Assembly: GCA_003543635.1 (NCBI GenBank)
Contig: DNAE01000220.1
Span: 1 to 7,997, forward strand
Source: Clostridiales bacterium
Lineage (GTDB): Bacteria > Bacillota > Clostridia > Saccharofermentanales > Saccharofermentanaceae
Direction of reading: 5' to 3'
Length of the DNA: 7,997 bases
The position numbers and the translations under genes were made by a program. Below are positions 1 to 7,106 of the stretch, one piece after another. Positions within the stretch are counted from its first letter, which is position 1. Each line of letters starts with the position of its first letter. The notes under the pieces are model-generated. The model searched no databases and was not told where the DNA came from. It saw only the letters and a list, made by a program, of their open reading frames with translations.

Positions 1-123
1 AACATCGTGGGAACCCCCGGCGAAGGCTTCGGCAAGGCAGGCGAGGGATATTTCCGCCTCACGGCCTTCGGAACGAAGGAGAATACCCGCGAGGCATGTG
101 AACGCCTGAACAAACTGCTGTAG
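1..123 (+). CDS. dapL: LL-diaminopimelate aminotransferase, C-terminal 40 residues (partial)
   Basis: The window opens inside a gene in frame 1 that ends at TAG 121-123. The visible tail reads [20 protein letters not shown], then a TAFGTKEN segment and a closing helix. The pattern VGTPGxGFGxxGEGYFRLxAFGxxEN is typical of the C-terminus of DapL, a PLP-dependent fold-type I aminotransferase. DapL converts tetrahydrodipicolinate directly to LL-2,6-diaminopimelate, with glutamate as amino donor, for lysine and peptidoglycan synthesis. The arginine in YFRL matches the substrate-carboxylate-binding arginine expected near the end of this fold. Only the tail is visible, so a related class I/II aminotransferase cannot be wholly excluded. 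The stop codon overlaps the ribosome binding site of glmS, which argues for co-transcription. Confidence 0.82.
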   Translation, partial: NIVGTPGEGFGKAGEGYFRLTAFGTKENTREACERLNKLL

Positions 124-127
124 GAGG
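122..127 (+). promoter_or_regulatory. Shine-Dalgarno of glmS overlapping the dapL stop codon
   Basis: AGGAGG lies 7 bases before the glmS ATG, and its first two bases are the last two of the dapL TAG stop. This perfect anti-16S match fixes the glmS start and suggests translational coupling to dapL. Confidence 0.85.
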
Positions 128-134
128 AACTATC

Positions 135-1994
135 ATGTGCGGTATCGTAGGTTATATCGGACCACGTAACACCCTGGGGGTACTGCTCAACGGACTATCC
201 ACCCTGGAGTACAGGGGATATGATTCCGCCGGCGTGTCTTTCATACGCGACGGTGAGCTGGTCCTGGTCAAGAAGAAGGGCTACGTAAAGGAATTACGGG
301 AGGCCGTTTCAAAGGCGGGCTACACCCTGGACGACGATCACACCAACAGGATAACCGCCGGAATAGGACACACGAGATGGGCCACCCACGGCGCCCCCAG
401 CGACGAGAACTCCCACCCCCACATGTCCATGAACGGCAAGCTCTGCGTCGTGCATAACGGCATCATCGAGAACTATGCGGAGCTTCGCAGCATGCTCAAA
501 AAGAAGGGGTATGTCTTCGCCTCCGAGACCGATACGGAGGTGGCGGCGCAGCTCATAGAATACTACTACAGGATGAACGACTGTCAGGACATAAATGCCG
601 CGGTGAGAAGAGCCCTCAGGGACATCGTGGGATCCTACGCCCTCTGCGTTCTCTGTGTTGACGAACCCGACAGACTGATCTGTGCAAAAAAGGATAATCC
701 CATCGTCGTGGGCATCGGTAAGGGCGAGAACTTCATCGCCTCGGATGTCACGGCAATGATCGAATACACGAAGGACGTGATCTTCCTCGAAGATAACTGC
801 GTCCTCACCATGACAAAGGACAGCGTGACCATCACCGATGTCTACGGAGAAGCCGTGGATTATACGGTGGACCAGGTGAAGTGGGAGGCGGATTCCGTTC
901 AGAAGGGGGGCTATGCCCACTTCATGATGAAGGAGATACACGAGGAGCCCAAGGTCTTCGAAGCCACCGTTGCCCCCAGGATCAGGGACGGGGAGATCTG
1001 CCTCGAGCATTTTGACGTTACCCCCGAATACCTGAAGGAGATCCGCAACATCAACATCATCGCCTGCGGCACCGCCTACCATGCGGGATGTATCGGCAAG
1101 TACCTGATAGAAAAGCTCTGCCGTATCCCCGTCATAATATCCGTTGCCAGCGAATTCATCTATTCGGATCCCATAATCGACGAGCACACCCTGACCCTGG
1201 TCATCTCCCAGTCCGGTGAGACCCTTGATACGCGCAACGCCATGAAGAAGGCCAAGGAGTTGGGAAGCAGGACCTGCGCCATCGTCAACGTCATCGGAAG
1301 CACCATTGCCCGTGAGGCGGACAACGTGCTTTATACGGCGGCGGGCCCCGAGATATCGGTCGCCTCCACCAAGGCATATACCGCCCAGCTCGGCTGCATC
1401 TATCTCATCGCTTTAAAGTTTGCAAGGGAGCTTCGGAAACTGGACGATAAGGAGTACTCCCACTACCTCGAAGAACTCCTTGCGATCCCCGACAAACTGT
1501 CGGAGATACTGAAGCGTCAGAAGGAGATCCAGAGATTTGCCTCCGAGCACTTCAACGCGGAGAGCACCTTCTTCATAGGACGCGGTCTCGACTACTATCT
1601 TTCCATGGAGACATCCCTCAAGCTCAAGGAGATATCCTATATACATTCGGAGGCATATGCCGGCGGAGAATTGAAGCACGGCACCATTGCCCTCATAGAA
1701 GAGGGGACCCTCGTTGTAAGTCCCATAACCCAGGACGAACTCGTATCCAAGATGGAATCCAACATCAAGGAGGTGGCAACCAGGGGAGCGACTATCCTCG
1801 CCATCATCCCCACGCGCTTCAAGGACATTAAATTCTCCTGCGATGCGAAGTTCCTGATACCCGATTGCGACGAACTCCTCGCCCCCATACTGGGAGTCCT
1901 TCCCGGTCAGCTCTTCGCCTATTATATGGCTGTCTATAAGGGCTGCGATGTGGACAAACCCAGAAACCTCGCCAAGAGCGTAACGGTGGAGTAA
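135..1994 (+). CDS. glmS: Glutamine--fructose-6-phosphate aminotransferase (isomerizing), GlmS
   Basis: A cytoplasmic enzyme that makes glucosamine-6-phosphate from fructose-6-phosphate and glutamine, the entry step to UDP-GlcNAc and peptidoglycan. The 619 residues match the usual full length of about 600-620. After Met removal Cys2 (MCGIVGYIG) becomes the N-terminal nucleophile of the class II glutamine amidotransferase domain (about 1-240), with LEYRGYDSAG at 24-33, GHTRWATHG at 78-86 and HNGIIENY at 107-114. Two SIS sugar-isomerase domains follow, with CGTAYHAG at 311-318, SQSGET at 359-364, SVASTKAYTAQ at 408-418 and GELKHG at 511-516. The expected C-terminal DVDKPRNLAKSVTVE carries the catalytic-site lysine (K614). 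The start is set by an AGGAGG site. It sits 11 bases after dapL and 5 bases before purF. There is no room in the 11-base gap for the glmS ribozyme that controls this gene in many Bacillota. Confidence 0.98.
   Translation: MCGIVGYIGPRNTLGVLLNGLSTLEYRGYDSAGVSFIRDGELVLVKKKGYVKELREAVSKAGYTLDDDHTNRITAGIGHTRWATHGAPSDENSHPHMSMNGKLCVVHNGIIENYAELRSMLKKKGYVFASETDTEVAAQLIEYYYRMNDCQDINAAVRRALRDIVGSYALCVLCVDEPDRLICAKKDNPIVVGIGKGENFIASDVTAMIEYTKDVIFLEDNCVLTMTKDSVTITDVYGEAVDYTVDQVKWEADSVQKGGYAHFMMKEIHEEPKVFEATVAPRIRDGEICLEHFDVTPEYLKEIRNINIIACGTAYHAGCIGKYLIEKLCRIPVIISVASEFIYSDPIIDEHTLTLVISQSGETLDTRNAMKKAKELGSRTCAIVNVIGSTIAREADNVLYTAAGPEISVASTKAYTAQLGCIYLIALKFARELRKLDDKEYSHYLEELLAIPDKLSEILKRQKEIQRFASEHFNAESTFFIGRGLDYYLSMETSLKLKEISYIHSEAYAGGELKHGTIALIEEGTLVVSPITQDELVSKMESNIKEVATRGATILAIIPTRFKDIKFSCDAKFLIPDCDELLAPILGVLPGQLFAYYMAVYKGCDVDKPRNLAKSVTVE
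1985..1991 (+). promoter_or_regulatory. Shine-Dalgarno of purF inside the 3' end of glmS
   Basis: GGTGGAG, overlapping the last codons of glmS, lies 8 bases before the purF ATG at 2000. The glmS stop (1992-1994) falls between this site and the start, an arrangement favouring coupled translation. Confidence 0.6.
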
Positions 1995-1999
1995 GAAAT

Positions 2000-3376
2000 A
2001 TGTTTGGAAATATTCACGAAGAGTGCGGAATAGTCGGTATATATGCCAAGGAAAAGAGCGACCTTCATAAGCTCGCCTACTATGGTCTTTATGCCCTGCA
2101 GCACCGGGGACAGGAGAGTAGCGGCATCGCCGCGAGCAACGGCTCCGATATAAAGTGCATCAAGGATATGGGACTCGTGAGCGAAGTCTACACCCCGGAG
2201 ATATTGGATTCCCTTTCCGACTCGAAGATCGCCATAGGACATAACAGATATTCCACAACGGGCTCCTCGGTCCGCAGCAATGCGCAGCCCCTGACAGCCC
2301 ACTACTCCGGCGGAACCATTGCCATCTGCCACAACGGCAACCTGACGAACTGTGAAGAGCTCAAGGCCGATCTTACGCGAAGCGGAGCGATATTCCATAC
2401 CTCCGTCGATTCGGAGATCATCGCATATCTGATCGCGGGTAAATGCAACATGTCAGCGGATCTCGAATCTGCGGTAAGATCCACCCTCTCCCTCCTCCAC
2501 GGAGGTTTTTCCGTCCTGGTCATGAGCCGGGACAAGCTTATCGCCGCCAGGGATCCCTACGGCATCAAGCCCCTTGTCATGGGCACCAGGAACGACGCCG
2601 TAATCTTCGCCTCCGAGAGCTGCGCCCTGGATTCCATGGGAGCCGAATTCCTGCGGGATGTGGAACCCGGAGAGATCATCGTCCTTGACGAGAACGGAAT
2701 GAGGAACGGCCGCTGGGTCGAAGAACGCCCCATGGCAAAGTGCATCTTCGAATATATCTATTTTGCAAGGTCTGACAGCAAGATGGACGGCATCTCGGTC
2801 CACGGCGCAAGGCTCAAGGCGGGGGCCCTTCTTGCAAGGCAGTATCCCGTGGAGGCGGACTGTGTGATCGGAGTCCCCGAATCGGGCCTAGACGCTGCCC
2901 TCGGCTACAGCATGGAATCGAAGATCCCCTACGCCAAGGGATTCGTTAAGAACGGATATATCGGAAGAACGTTCATCAAGCCGACACAGGAGGAACGTAC
3001 GGAGGCGGTCAGGATCAAGCTCAATCCCATATCGGAATCGGTAAAGGGCAAAAGGGTGGTCATGATCGACGACTCCATTGTCAGGGGGACCACCATCGCC
3101 AATATCGTTACCATGCTCCGCCAGGCGGGCGCCACGGAGGTTCACGTGAGGATATCCTCCCCTCCCTTCCTGTACCCCTGCTTCTACGGTACCGACGTAC
3201 CGTCCGAGGAGGACCTTATCGCCAGCAACCACACCGTGGATGAGATCTGCCAAATGATCGGAGCTGACAGCCTCGGCTACCTCAAGGTCTCAAGTCTCGG
3301 GGAGATGATCGGAGAGGATGGCCACAAGTACTGCGACGCATGCTTTACGGGCAACTATCCCGACGATAAGGGCTGA
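2000..3376 (+). CDS. purF: Amidophosphoribosyltransferase (glutamine PRPP amidotransferase), PurF
   Basis: Catalyses the committed step of purine synthesis: PRPP plus glutamine gives 5-phosphoribosylamine, in the cytoplasm. The 458 residues are normal for the family. MFGNIHEE precedes Cys9 (ECGIVGIY) and looks like the short propeptide cleaved in Bacillus-type PurF to expose the nucleophile. The glutaminase domain (about 9-235) has LQHRGQESSGI, GHNRYSTTG (80-88) and CHNGNLTN (110-117). The phosphoribosyltransferase domain has GVPESGLDAA (291-300) and the PRPP loop VVMIDDSIVRGTT (353-365). Four cysteines at 248 (KCIFEYIYF), 394 (YPCFYG), 445 and 448 (CDAC) match the [4Fe-4S] ligands known in Bacillus PurF, so this is the oxygen-sensitive, cluster-containing subtype. 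It follows glmS by 5 bases but has no other pur gene beside it in this window. Its 3' end faces the two-component operon. Confidence 0.98.
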   Translation: MFGNIHEECGIVGIYAKEKSDLHKLAYYGLYALQHRGQESSGIAASNGSDIKCIKDMGLVSEVYTPEILDSLSDSKIAIGHNRYSTTGSSVRSNAQPLTAHYSGGTIAICHNGNLTNCEELKADLTRSGAIFHTSVDSEIIAYLIAGKCNMSADLESAVRSTLSLLHGGFSVLVMSRDKLIAARDPYGIKPLVMGTRNDAVIFASESCALDSMGAEFLRDVEPGEIIVLDENGMRNGRWVEERPMAKCIFEYIYFARSDSKMDGISVHGARLKAGALLARQYPVEADCVIGVPESGLDAALGYSMESKIPYAKGFVKNGYIGRTFIKPTQEERTEAVRIKLNPISESVKGKRVVMIDDSIVRGTTIANIVTMLRQAGATEVHVRISSPPFLYPCFYGTDVPSEEDLIASNHTVDEICQMIGADSLGYLKVSSLGEMIGEDGHKYCDACFTGNYPDDKG

Positions 3377-3395
3377 TGTAACATTGTTATATCGC

Positions 3396-3421
3396 CGTCA
3401 AAAGAGCTTTGTCTATTGACG
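3396..3421. terminator. Weak candidate hairpin between convergent purF and the response regulator gene
   Basis: CGTCAA (3396-3401) and TTGACG (3416-3421) form a perfect 6-bp stem around a 14-base loop, in the 67-base gap between two converging genes. Its position suits a bidirectional terminator, but there is no U-run on either side, so intrinsic termination is not well supported. Nothing else is visible in the gap. Confidence 0.25.
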
Positions 3422-3443
3422 AGCAGGCTTAATATCCCGTCAC

Positions 3444-4115
3444 TTAACCGTTCCTCCAGACGTAGCCGGTCTTGATGACCGTCTCAATATGATATCCTGC
3501 TTTGCCGAGGGCTTTCCGAAGCTTCTTGATATGGGTGTCGACGGTGCGGTCGTAGCCTTCAAAATCGGTCCCCCAGACGTTGTCCAGGATCTGATCTCTG
3601 GTGAGGACGATATTCTTGTGGTCGATGAAGAGCATCAGGAGATCGTATTCCTTAGGTGCAAGATCGACCGCTTTCCCGTTCACCGTTACAAAATGCCTTG
3701 CCGGCTCTATACATATCTCATCTATGATCATCCTGCCGTTTTGGATGAGGGTGCCGTGGTACCTTTTGATCAGCGCATTTACTTTCATCAGTAAGACTTT
3801 GGTCGAGAAGGGCTTCGTCACATATTCGTCGGCGCCGATCTCGTAGCCCGAGACGATATCGCTTTCATCTCCCAGTGCCGTTAGAAAGATAACGGGCACA
3901 TCATATTTGGAACGGATATATCTGCAGACTTCCCTGCCGTCTTTGCCGGGCATCATGATATCGAGTATCACCATGTCGTATTTCTTGCTGTCGACCAGGG
4001 AGCAGGTATCTATTCCGTTATCTGCAACATCGACCCCGAATCCGTTCTTGCGGAAAAAGACTTCGACGACTTCGCGCAGCGCCCTCTCATCTTCTGCAAG
4101 CAGTATCTGATACAT
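3444..4115 (-). CDS. OmpR/PhoB-family response regulator
   Basis: A cytoplasmic transcription factor activated by phosphorylation. The 223 residues are a standard length. The receiver domain (about 1-118) has the acidic pair E8/D9, phospho-acceptor D52 (VILDIMMPGKDG), T79 (FLTA) and K101 (VTKPF), so all active-site residues are present. The winged-helix DNA-binding domain (about 125-223) has LAPKEYDLL (152-160), the LTRDQILDNVWG helix (171-182), YDRTVDTHIKKLRKAL (188-203) and a closing IKTGYVWR wing. It is the last gene of a kinase-kinase-regulator operon, 20 bases after the intact histidine kinase, its probable phospho-donor. GAAGGA at 4124-4129 (- strand) is the likely ribosome binding site. 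Many such operons place the regulator before the kinase, so this order is less common. No obvious target gene such as a transporter lies beside it, so the regulon is unknown. Confidence 0.93.
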   Translation of the reverse strand: MYQILLAEDERALREVVEVFFRKNGFGVDVADNGIDTCSLVDSKKYDMVILDIMMPGKDGREVCRYIRSKYDVPVIFLTALGDESDIVSGYEIGADEYVTKPFSTKVLLMKVNALIKRYHGTLIQNGRMIIDEICIEPARHFVTVNGKAVDLAPKEYDLLMLFIDHKNIVLTRDQILDNVWGTDFEGYDRTVDTHIKKLRKALGKAGYHIETVIKTGYVWRNG

Positions 4116-4135
4116 ACCGATTATCCTTCTTGTCC

Positions 4136-5446
4136 TTATTTGGCAGGATCATAGCGGTCCATGGTGAACTTGAATGTCGTGCCCCCTGCGCCGCTGGTGC
4201 AGCCGTACTTTGCCTTATGGGCATCGAGGATGCTCTTTACAAGGGAGAGGCCGACTCCGCTGTTGCTCATTCTGTCCGTCCTTGCCTTATCCGTAGTATA
4301 GAAGATATCCCAGATCTTATCGAGGTCTTTTTTGTCGATCACATTTCCGTCGTTGGTGATGCTGAAGGTTATCTTCTTACCTGCCCTTATGAGATCGACT
4401 GCGATCTCATGGTCGCAATACTTGATCGCATTTGATACGAAGTTTCCGATCACGATATCCATCATGCCTGGATCGGCATATACGGGATATGAGTCCCCGT
4501 CGCCGGTGATCGTAAAACGTATATCTCTTTCCCGGAGCAGTTCACCGTTCCGCGCCTTAATGTTCCCGGTAAGCTGCAGAAGGTCGACCGCTTCCGGCTC
4601 CATCTTGACGTTGCCGCCGTTTATCCGTGAGACCTCGAGGAGCTTATCGACCATATCCGACATGTGATCGACTTCGGACATGATGTTTTTCGAGTGTTCC
4701 CGGCGCATGTTATCATCAAGGTATTCCCAGTTCTCGACAGTGGCCTTTGTAACCGCAAGGGGCGTCTTAAGTTCGTGGGCAATGCCGCGCGCAAGCCTTT
4801 GGTTGCGGAGATCGTAGTTTTTCTGATTGCGGTAGAGCACCACAAACGAGAGGAATACCGCGGCCTCAGAGGCCAGGAATATCATGATACCCGCGATGTA
4901 TGTTCCGGCATTGAGCCTTAAGACGCTTTGAAAGGGCTTAAAAACGGTGCAGCAAGTAAGGAGGTATTCCTTGCCGTTCAGGCTGTTGACCGTCGATACG
5001 GTCGTATGGAAAATGCCCTTATCCAGAGCATAGACGCTGACCACGTTGTTGTAAGCGGTGTACTCTTTTAAGTAGTCTTCCCCTGAAACGCGTGCCTTTT
5101 CGTCGAGGGCGGGGACCGTCTTTCCGAGGGATGACGTAAACCCCGTCGAATCAATGATCACCTCACCGGTCCCAAACTCCGCCAGAGAATAGTAGAAGCC
5201 GGAACCGGAAGTCAGATCGGATCGAAAGTAACGTTCCCAGGTTTCTTTACGATCCTGTTCAAGGACATCCCTTGAGTCCTCCCCGGAGTAAAAGGGTTTA
5301 CCGTTATCGATCTCAATGACAAGGGTGCCGACCTCCTCGTTGAACTCATCGATCTTGCCGCGCGTGAAAAGGAAAGCCGCAACCGAGAATATCAACAACA
5401 CGATGATGCCAAACAAAACTCCGGTCTTTAAGTGATTATTTCTCAT
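4136..5446 (-). CDS. Membrane sensor histidine kinase, catalytically intact (436 aa)
   Basis: A membrane kinase predicted to phosphorylate the adjacent OmpR-type regulator. The open frame runs 60 codons further upstream, but ATG 5446 is chosen because GAGGG lies 8 bases before it and the protein then begins MRNNHLK followed by a membrane helix, as its paralogue does. Layout: TM1 about 8-28, external domain about 29-181, TM2 about 182-206, then a cytoplasmic HisKA-like domain with RLARGIAHELKTPLAVTKA (phospho-acceptor H224). The ATPase domain has an N-box (IGNFVSNAIKYC; N335, N339), a G1 box (ITNDGNVI), the F-box IWDIFYTTDKAR and a G2 box SGVGLSLVKSIL (G397, G399). All catalytic elements are present. 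The general pattern resembles VanS-like kinases of Clostridia; the ligand cannot be read from the sequence. It overlaps the upstream paralogue by 11 bases, so translation is probably coupled. Confidence 0.92.
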   Translation of the reverse strand: MRNNHLKTGVLFGIIVLLIFSVAAFLFTRGKIDEFNEEVGTLVIEIDNGKPFYSGEDSRDVLEQDRKETWERYFRSDLTSGSGFYYSLAEFGTGEVIIDSTGFTSSLGKTVPALDEKARVSGEDYLKEYTAYNNVVSVYALDKGIFHTTVSTVNSLNGKEYLLTCCTVFKPFQSVLRLNAGTYIAGIMIFLASEAAVFLSFVVLYRNQKNYDLRNQRLARGIAHELKTPLAVTKATVENWEYLDDNMRREHSKNIMSEVDHMSDMVDKLLEVSRINGGNVKMEPEAVDLLQLTGNIKARNGELLRERDIRFTITGDGDSYPVYADPGMMDIVIGNFVSNAIKYCDHEIAVDLIRAGKKITFSITNDGNVIDKKDLDKIWDIFYTTDKARTDRMSNSGVGLSLVKSILDAHKAKYGCTSGAGGTTFKFTMDRYDPAK

Positions 5447-7037
5447 GTTCGAAGCCCTCGTCATATGCATCCATGGTGAAACTGAAGGTCGTTCCCTTCG
5501 GGCTGTAATAGCAGCTGTATCTTGCGCGGTGAGCCTCAAGGATACTCTTCGCGACAGAAAGGCCTGCGTTGCTGTCCCATACCTTGTCGGTATCATCGAC
5601 CCTTGTGCCGTCGTTTGTAATGGCAAAGGTGACCGATCTTCCCGTATGCGTCAGCTTGACCCTGATCTCCTTATCGCAATACTTGACCGCATTTGACACG
5701 AAGCTGTTTATAGCTATCTGCATAAGTTCAAGATCCGCCAAAACGGAATAGTGATCCGCCTCCTCATCGTGAAGTATCGTAAACTCGATATCCTTCCCGA
5801 GGATCTCACCCTGAGCTCTGTCCTTTATGTTCCGGGTAAGGAGCAGAAGATCCACAGCTTCTTTATTGAGCTTGATATCGCGGATGTTTGTTTTTGACAG
5901 TTCAAGAAGCTTTGTGACCATACCTGACATATGATCGACCTCGGATATTATCTTCTCCGAATACTCCTGCCGCTCCTCTTCCCCAAGCTTCTCCCATGTC
6001 TCCATATGGGCTTTGGTCGCGGCAAGGGGAGCCTTAAGGTCCTTTGCTATATCCGAAGTAAGCTTCCGGCTTCTGAGTTCGAAATCCTTCCTGTTGAGAT
6101 AGAGTTTCCTGACCGAGAAGATAATGATCACCTCAACAAGGATCAGTGCCAGTAAAGCAGGGATATAGAATATGAGATTCTGCTTGAGGACCATCTCGAG
6201 GGGATGCATTACGGAATAGTAAGTAACAAGATATCTTCCGCCGTCATAGACCAGGACAGCTGATGCGGTCGTAGTGAAAACTCCTCTGTTGATCTGAAGA
6301 TCGGGAGATTCCTCACTGTTTTTAAACCTCTCGACAAACTCATCACTTAATACGTGTGCCTCGCGATCGACGGCGGAATCCGCGCCTAAAGGATAGTATT
6401 CCATTGCGTCCAGCCTTACGATCCAGTCCTCGTACGGGACACTCTCATCTTCGTTTGCAGCTGCCGGTGTAGCGATATCAACAGTTCTCGTGCCTTCGTT
6501 CGAAGGAAAACTCAGGCTTCCGCCATAAACGAAGATATCGTCGCAGGAAGCTCCGGTCACCGTTACGTCCAGAGGAAGGCGAAGAGCAAACTCCTCGTCT
6601 TCGGTAAGCGTCAGGGGTTCCGTAAAGAACATATATCGCTCATCACCGGGAACCAGCTGTGTTACCTGCTCCTCGTAACTGTCCGGAGTATCGGAGATAA
6701 TTTCCCGTTCGACCTCTCCGTAGTATCTGACTTTAACAAGATCCTCAGTCTCCAACAAAACACTAAAACCGTTTTCAGTATCGATCACGGAGGAATAGAA
6801 GCCCTCTTCGTTGATCTGATATACTGCGAATTCCCAAGAGTACAACGTCCGGCTTATGATCTGTCTTGGATCTTCAAGTGTGCTCCGGTATATGCCTGAT
6901 GAGTTAATAACAGAGTAACCGGCAAATTCATTTACCTCGTCGATCTTTTTCTTAGTATAAAAAGATATCGCTGCCGCGAACACCAACAGCGCCATAATGC
7001 AATAGACCGACCCGAATATCAGATAATGCTTCTTCAT
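5436..7037 (-). CDS. Degenerate sensor histidine kinase (probable pseudokinase), paralogue of the next gene
   Basis: First gene of the two-component operon, 533 residues from ATG 7037. A longer frame starts at GTG 7055, but AAGGAG lies 7 bases before this ATG. Layout: TM1 about 5-27, a large external domain about 28-286, TM2 about 287-311, dimerisation helices and a GHKL ATPase domain. It aligns closely with the next gene: the segment from KIDEVNE after TM1, RGVFTTTAS near TM2, and most of the cytoplasmic half. However, the H-box reads SDIAKDLKAPLAATKA, with Lys332 (codon AAG, 6042-6044) where the paralogue has the phospho-acceptor His. The ATP lid is nearly gone: D488 to G492 are separated by 3 residues against 18 in the paralogue, removing the F-box and the first G2 glycine. 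The N-box asparagines (N444, N449) and NDG (475-477) remain. The frame is open and the dimer helices are conserved, so it is probably a functional non-kinase sensor rather than debris. This role is inferred. Confidence 0.9.
   Translation of the reverse strand: MKKHYLIFGSVYCIMALLVFAAAISFYTKKKIDEVNEFAGYSVINSSGIYRSTLEDPRQIISRTLYSWEFAVYQINEEGFYSSVIDTENGFSVLLETEDLVKVRYYGEVEREIISDTPDSYEEQVTQLVPGDERYMFFTEPLTLTEDEEFALRLPLDVTVTGASCDDIFVYGGSLSFPSNEGTRTVDIATPAAANEDESVPYEDWIVRLDAMEYYPLGADSAVDREAHVLSDEFVERFKNSEESPDLQINRGVFTTTASAVLVYDGGRYLVTYYSVMHPLEMVLKQNLIFYIPALLALILVEVIIIFSVRKLYLNRKDFELRSRKLTSDIAKDLKAPLAATKAHMETWEKLGEEERQEYSEKIISEVDHMSGMVTKLLELSKTNIRDIKLNKEAVDLLLLTRNIKDRAQGEILGKDIEFTILHDEEADHYSVLADLELMQIAINSFVSNAVKYCDKEIRVKLTHTGRSVTFAITNDGTRVDDTDKVWDSNAGLSVAKSILEAHRARYSCYYSPKGTTFSFTMDAYDEGFEHEK
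5455..5459 (-). promoter_or_regulatory. Shine-Dalgarno deciding the start of the intact kinase
   Basis: GAGGG on the - strand, 8 bases before ATG 5446 and inside the end of the upstream kinase gene. It supports the 436-residue form over the longer open frame. Confidence 0.7.
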
Positions 7038-7044
7038 CTTTTTG

Positions 7045-7050
7045 CTCCTT
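7045..7050 (-). promoter_or_regulatory. Shine-Dalgarno deciding the start of the degenerate kinase
   Basis: AAGGAG on the - strand, 7 bases before ATG 7037. It supports this start over the GTG six codons earlier, because the site would lie inside the coding region of the longer form. Confidence 0.8.
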
Positions 7051-7052
7051 TC

Positions 7053-7070
7053 CACGGCATCTTTTCCGTG
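7053..7070 (-). other. Short hairpin just upstream of the kinase-operon ribosome binding site
   Basis: On the - strand CACGG (7066-7070) and CCGTG (7053-7057) form a perfect 5-bp stem with an 8-base loop, ending two bases before the GAAAGGAG site. A second CACGG lies just upstream on the same strand (7075-7079) and could compete for the same partner. A role in translation control is possible but unproven; the stem is short. Confidence 0.3.
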
Positions 7071-7101
7071 TACACCGTGAGTATAGAAAAAAGATGTGTA
7101 C
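7066..7101. repeat. GTGTAC motif pair in the divergent intergenic region
   Basis: GTGTAC occurs at 7068-7073, inside the palindrome GTGTACAC (7068-7075), and again at 7096-7101, 28 bases apart in the same orientation. The first copy extends to CCGTGTAC (7066-7073), identical to the core of the inverted repeat at 7728-7760. These could be operator half-sites for a shared regulator, but the motifs are short. Confidence 0.3.
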
Positions 7102-7106
7102 TCTTT

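Noticed and set aside
309..1187. A 292-codon open frame antisense to glmS
   Set aside because: It is the complement of a GC-rich, strongly conserved coding region. The translated protein shows no recognisable domain, and glmS is certain on the + strand.
2443..2688. A + strand 81-codon frame inside purF
   Set aside because: It overlaps the continuous PurF frame, which carries all family motifs, and has no domain of its own.
5447..5626. A 60-residue N-terminal extension of the intact kinase
   Set aside because: It lies entirely within the upstream kinase gene, reads as low-quality Arg/Thr/Ser-rich sequence, and a good ribosome site marks the internal ATG 5446.
7038..7055. A GTG start six codons upstream for the degenerate kinase
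   Set aside because: The added codons are the AAGGAG ribosome binding site of the ATG at 7037.
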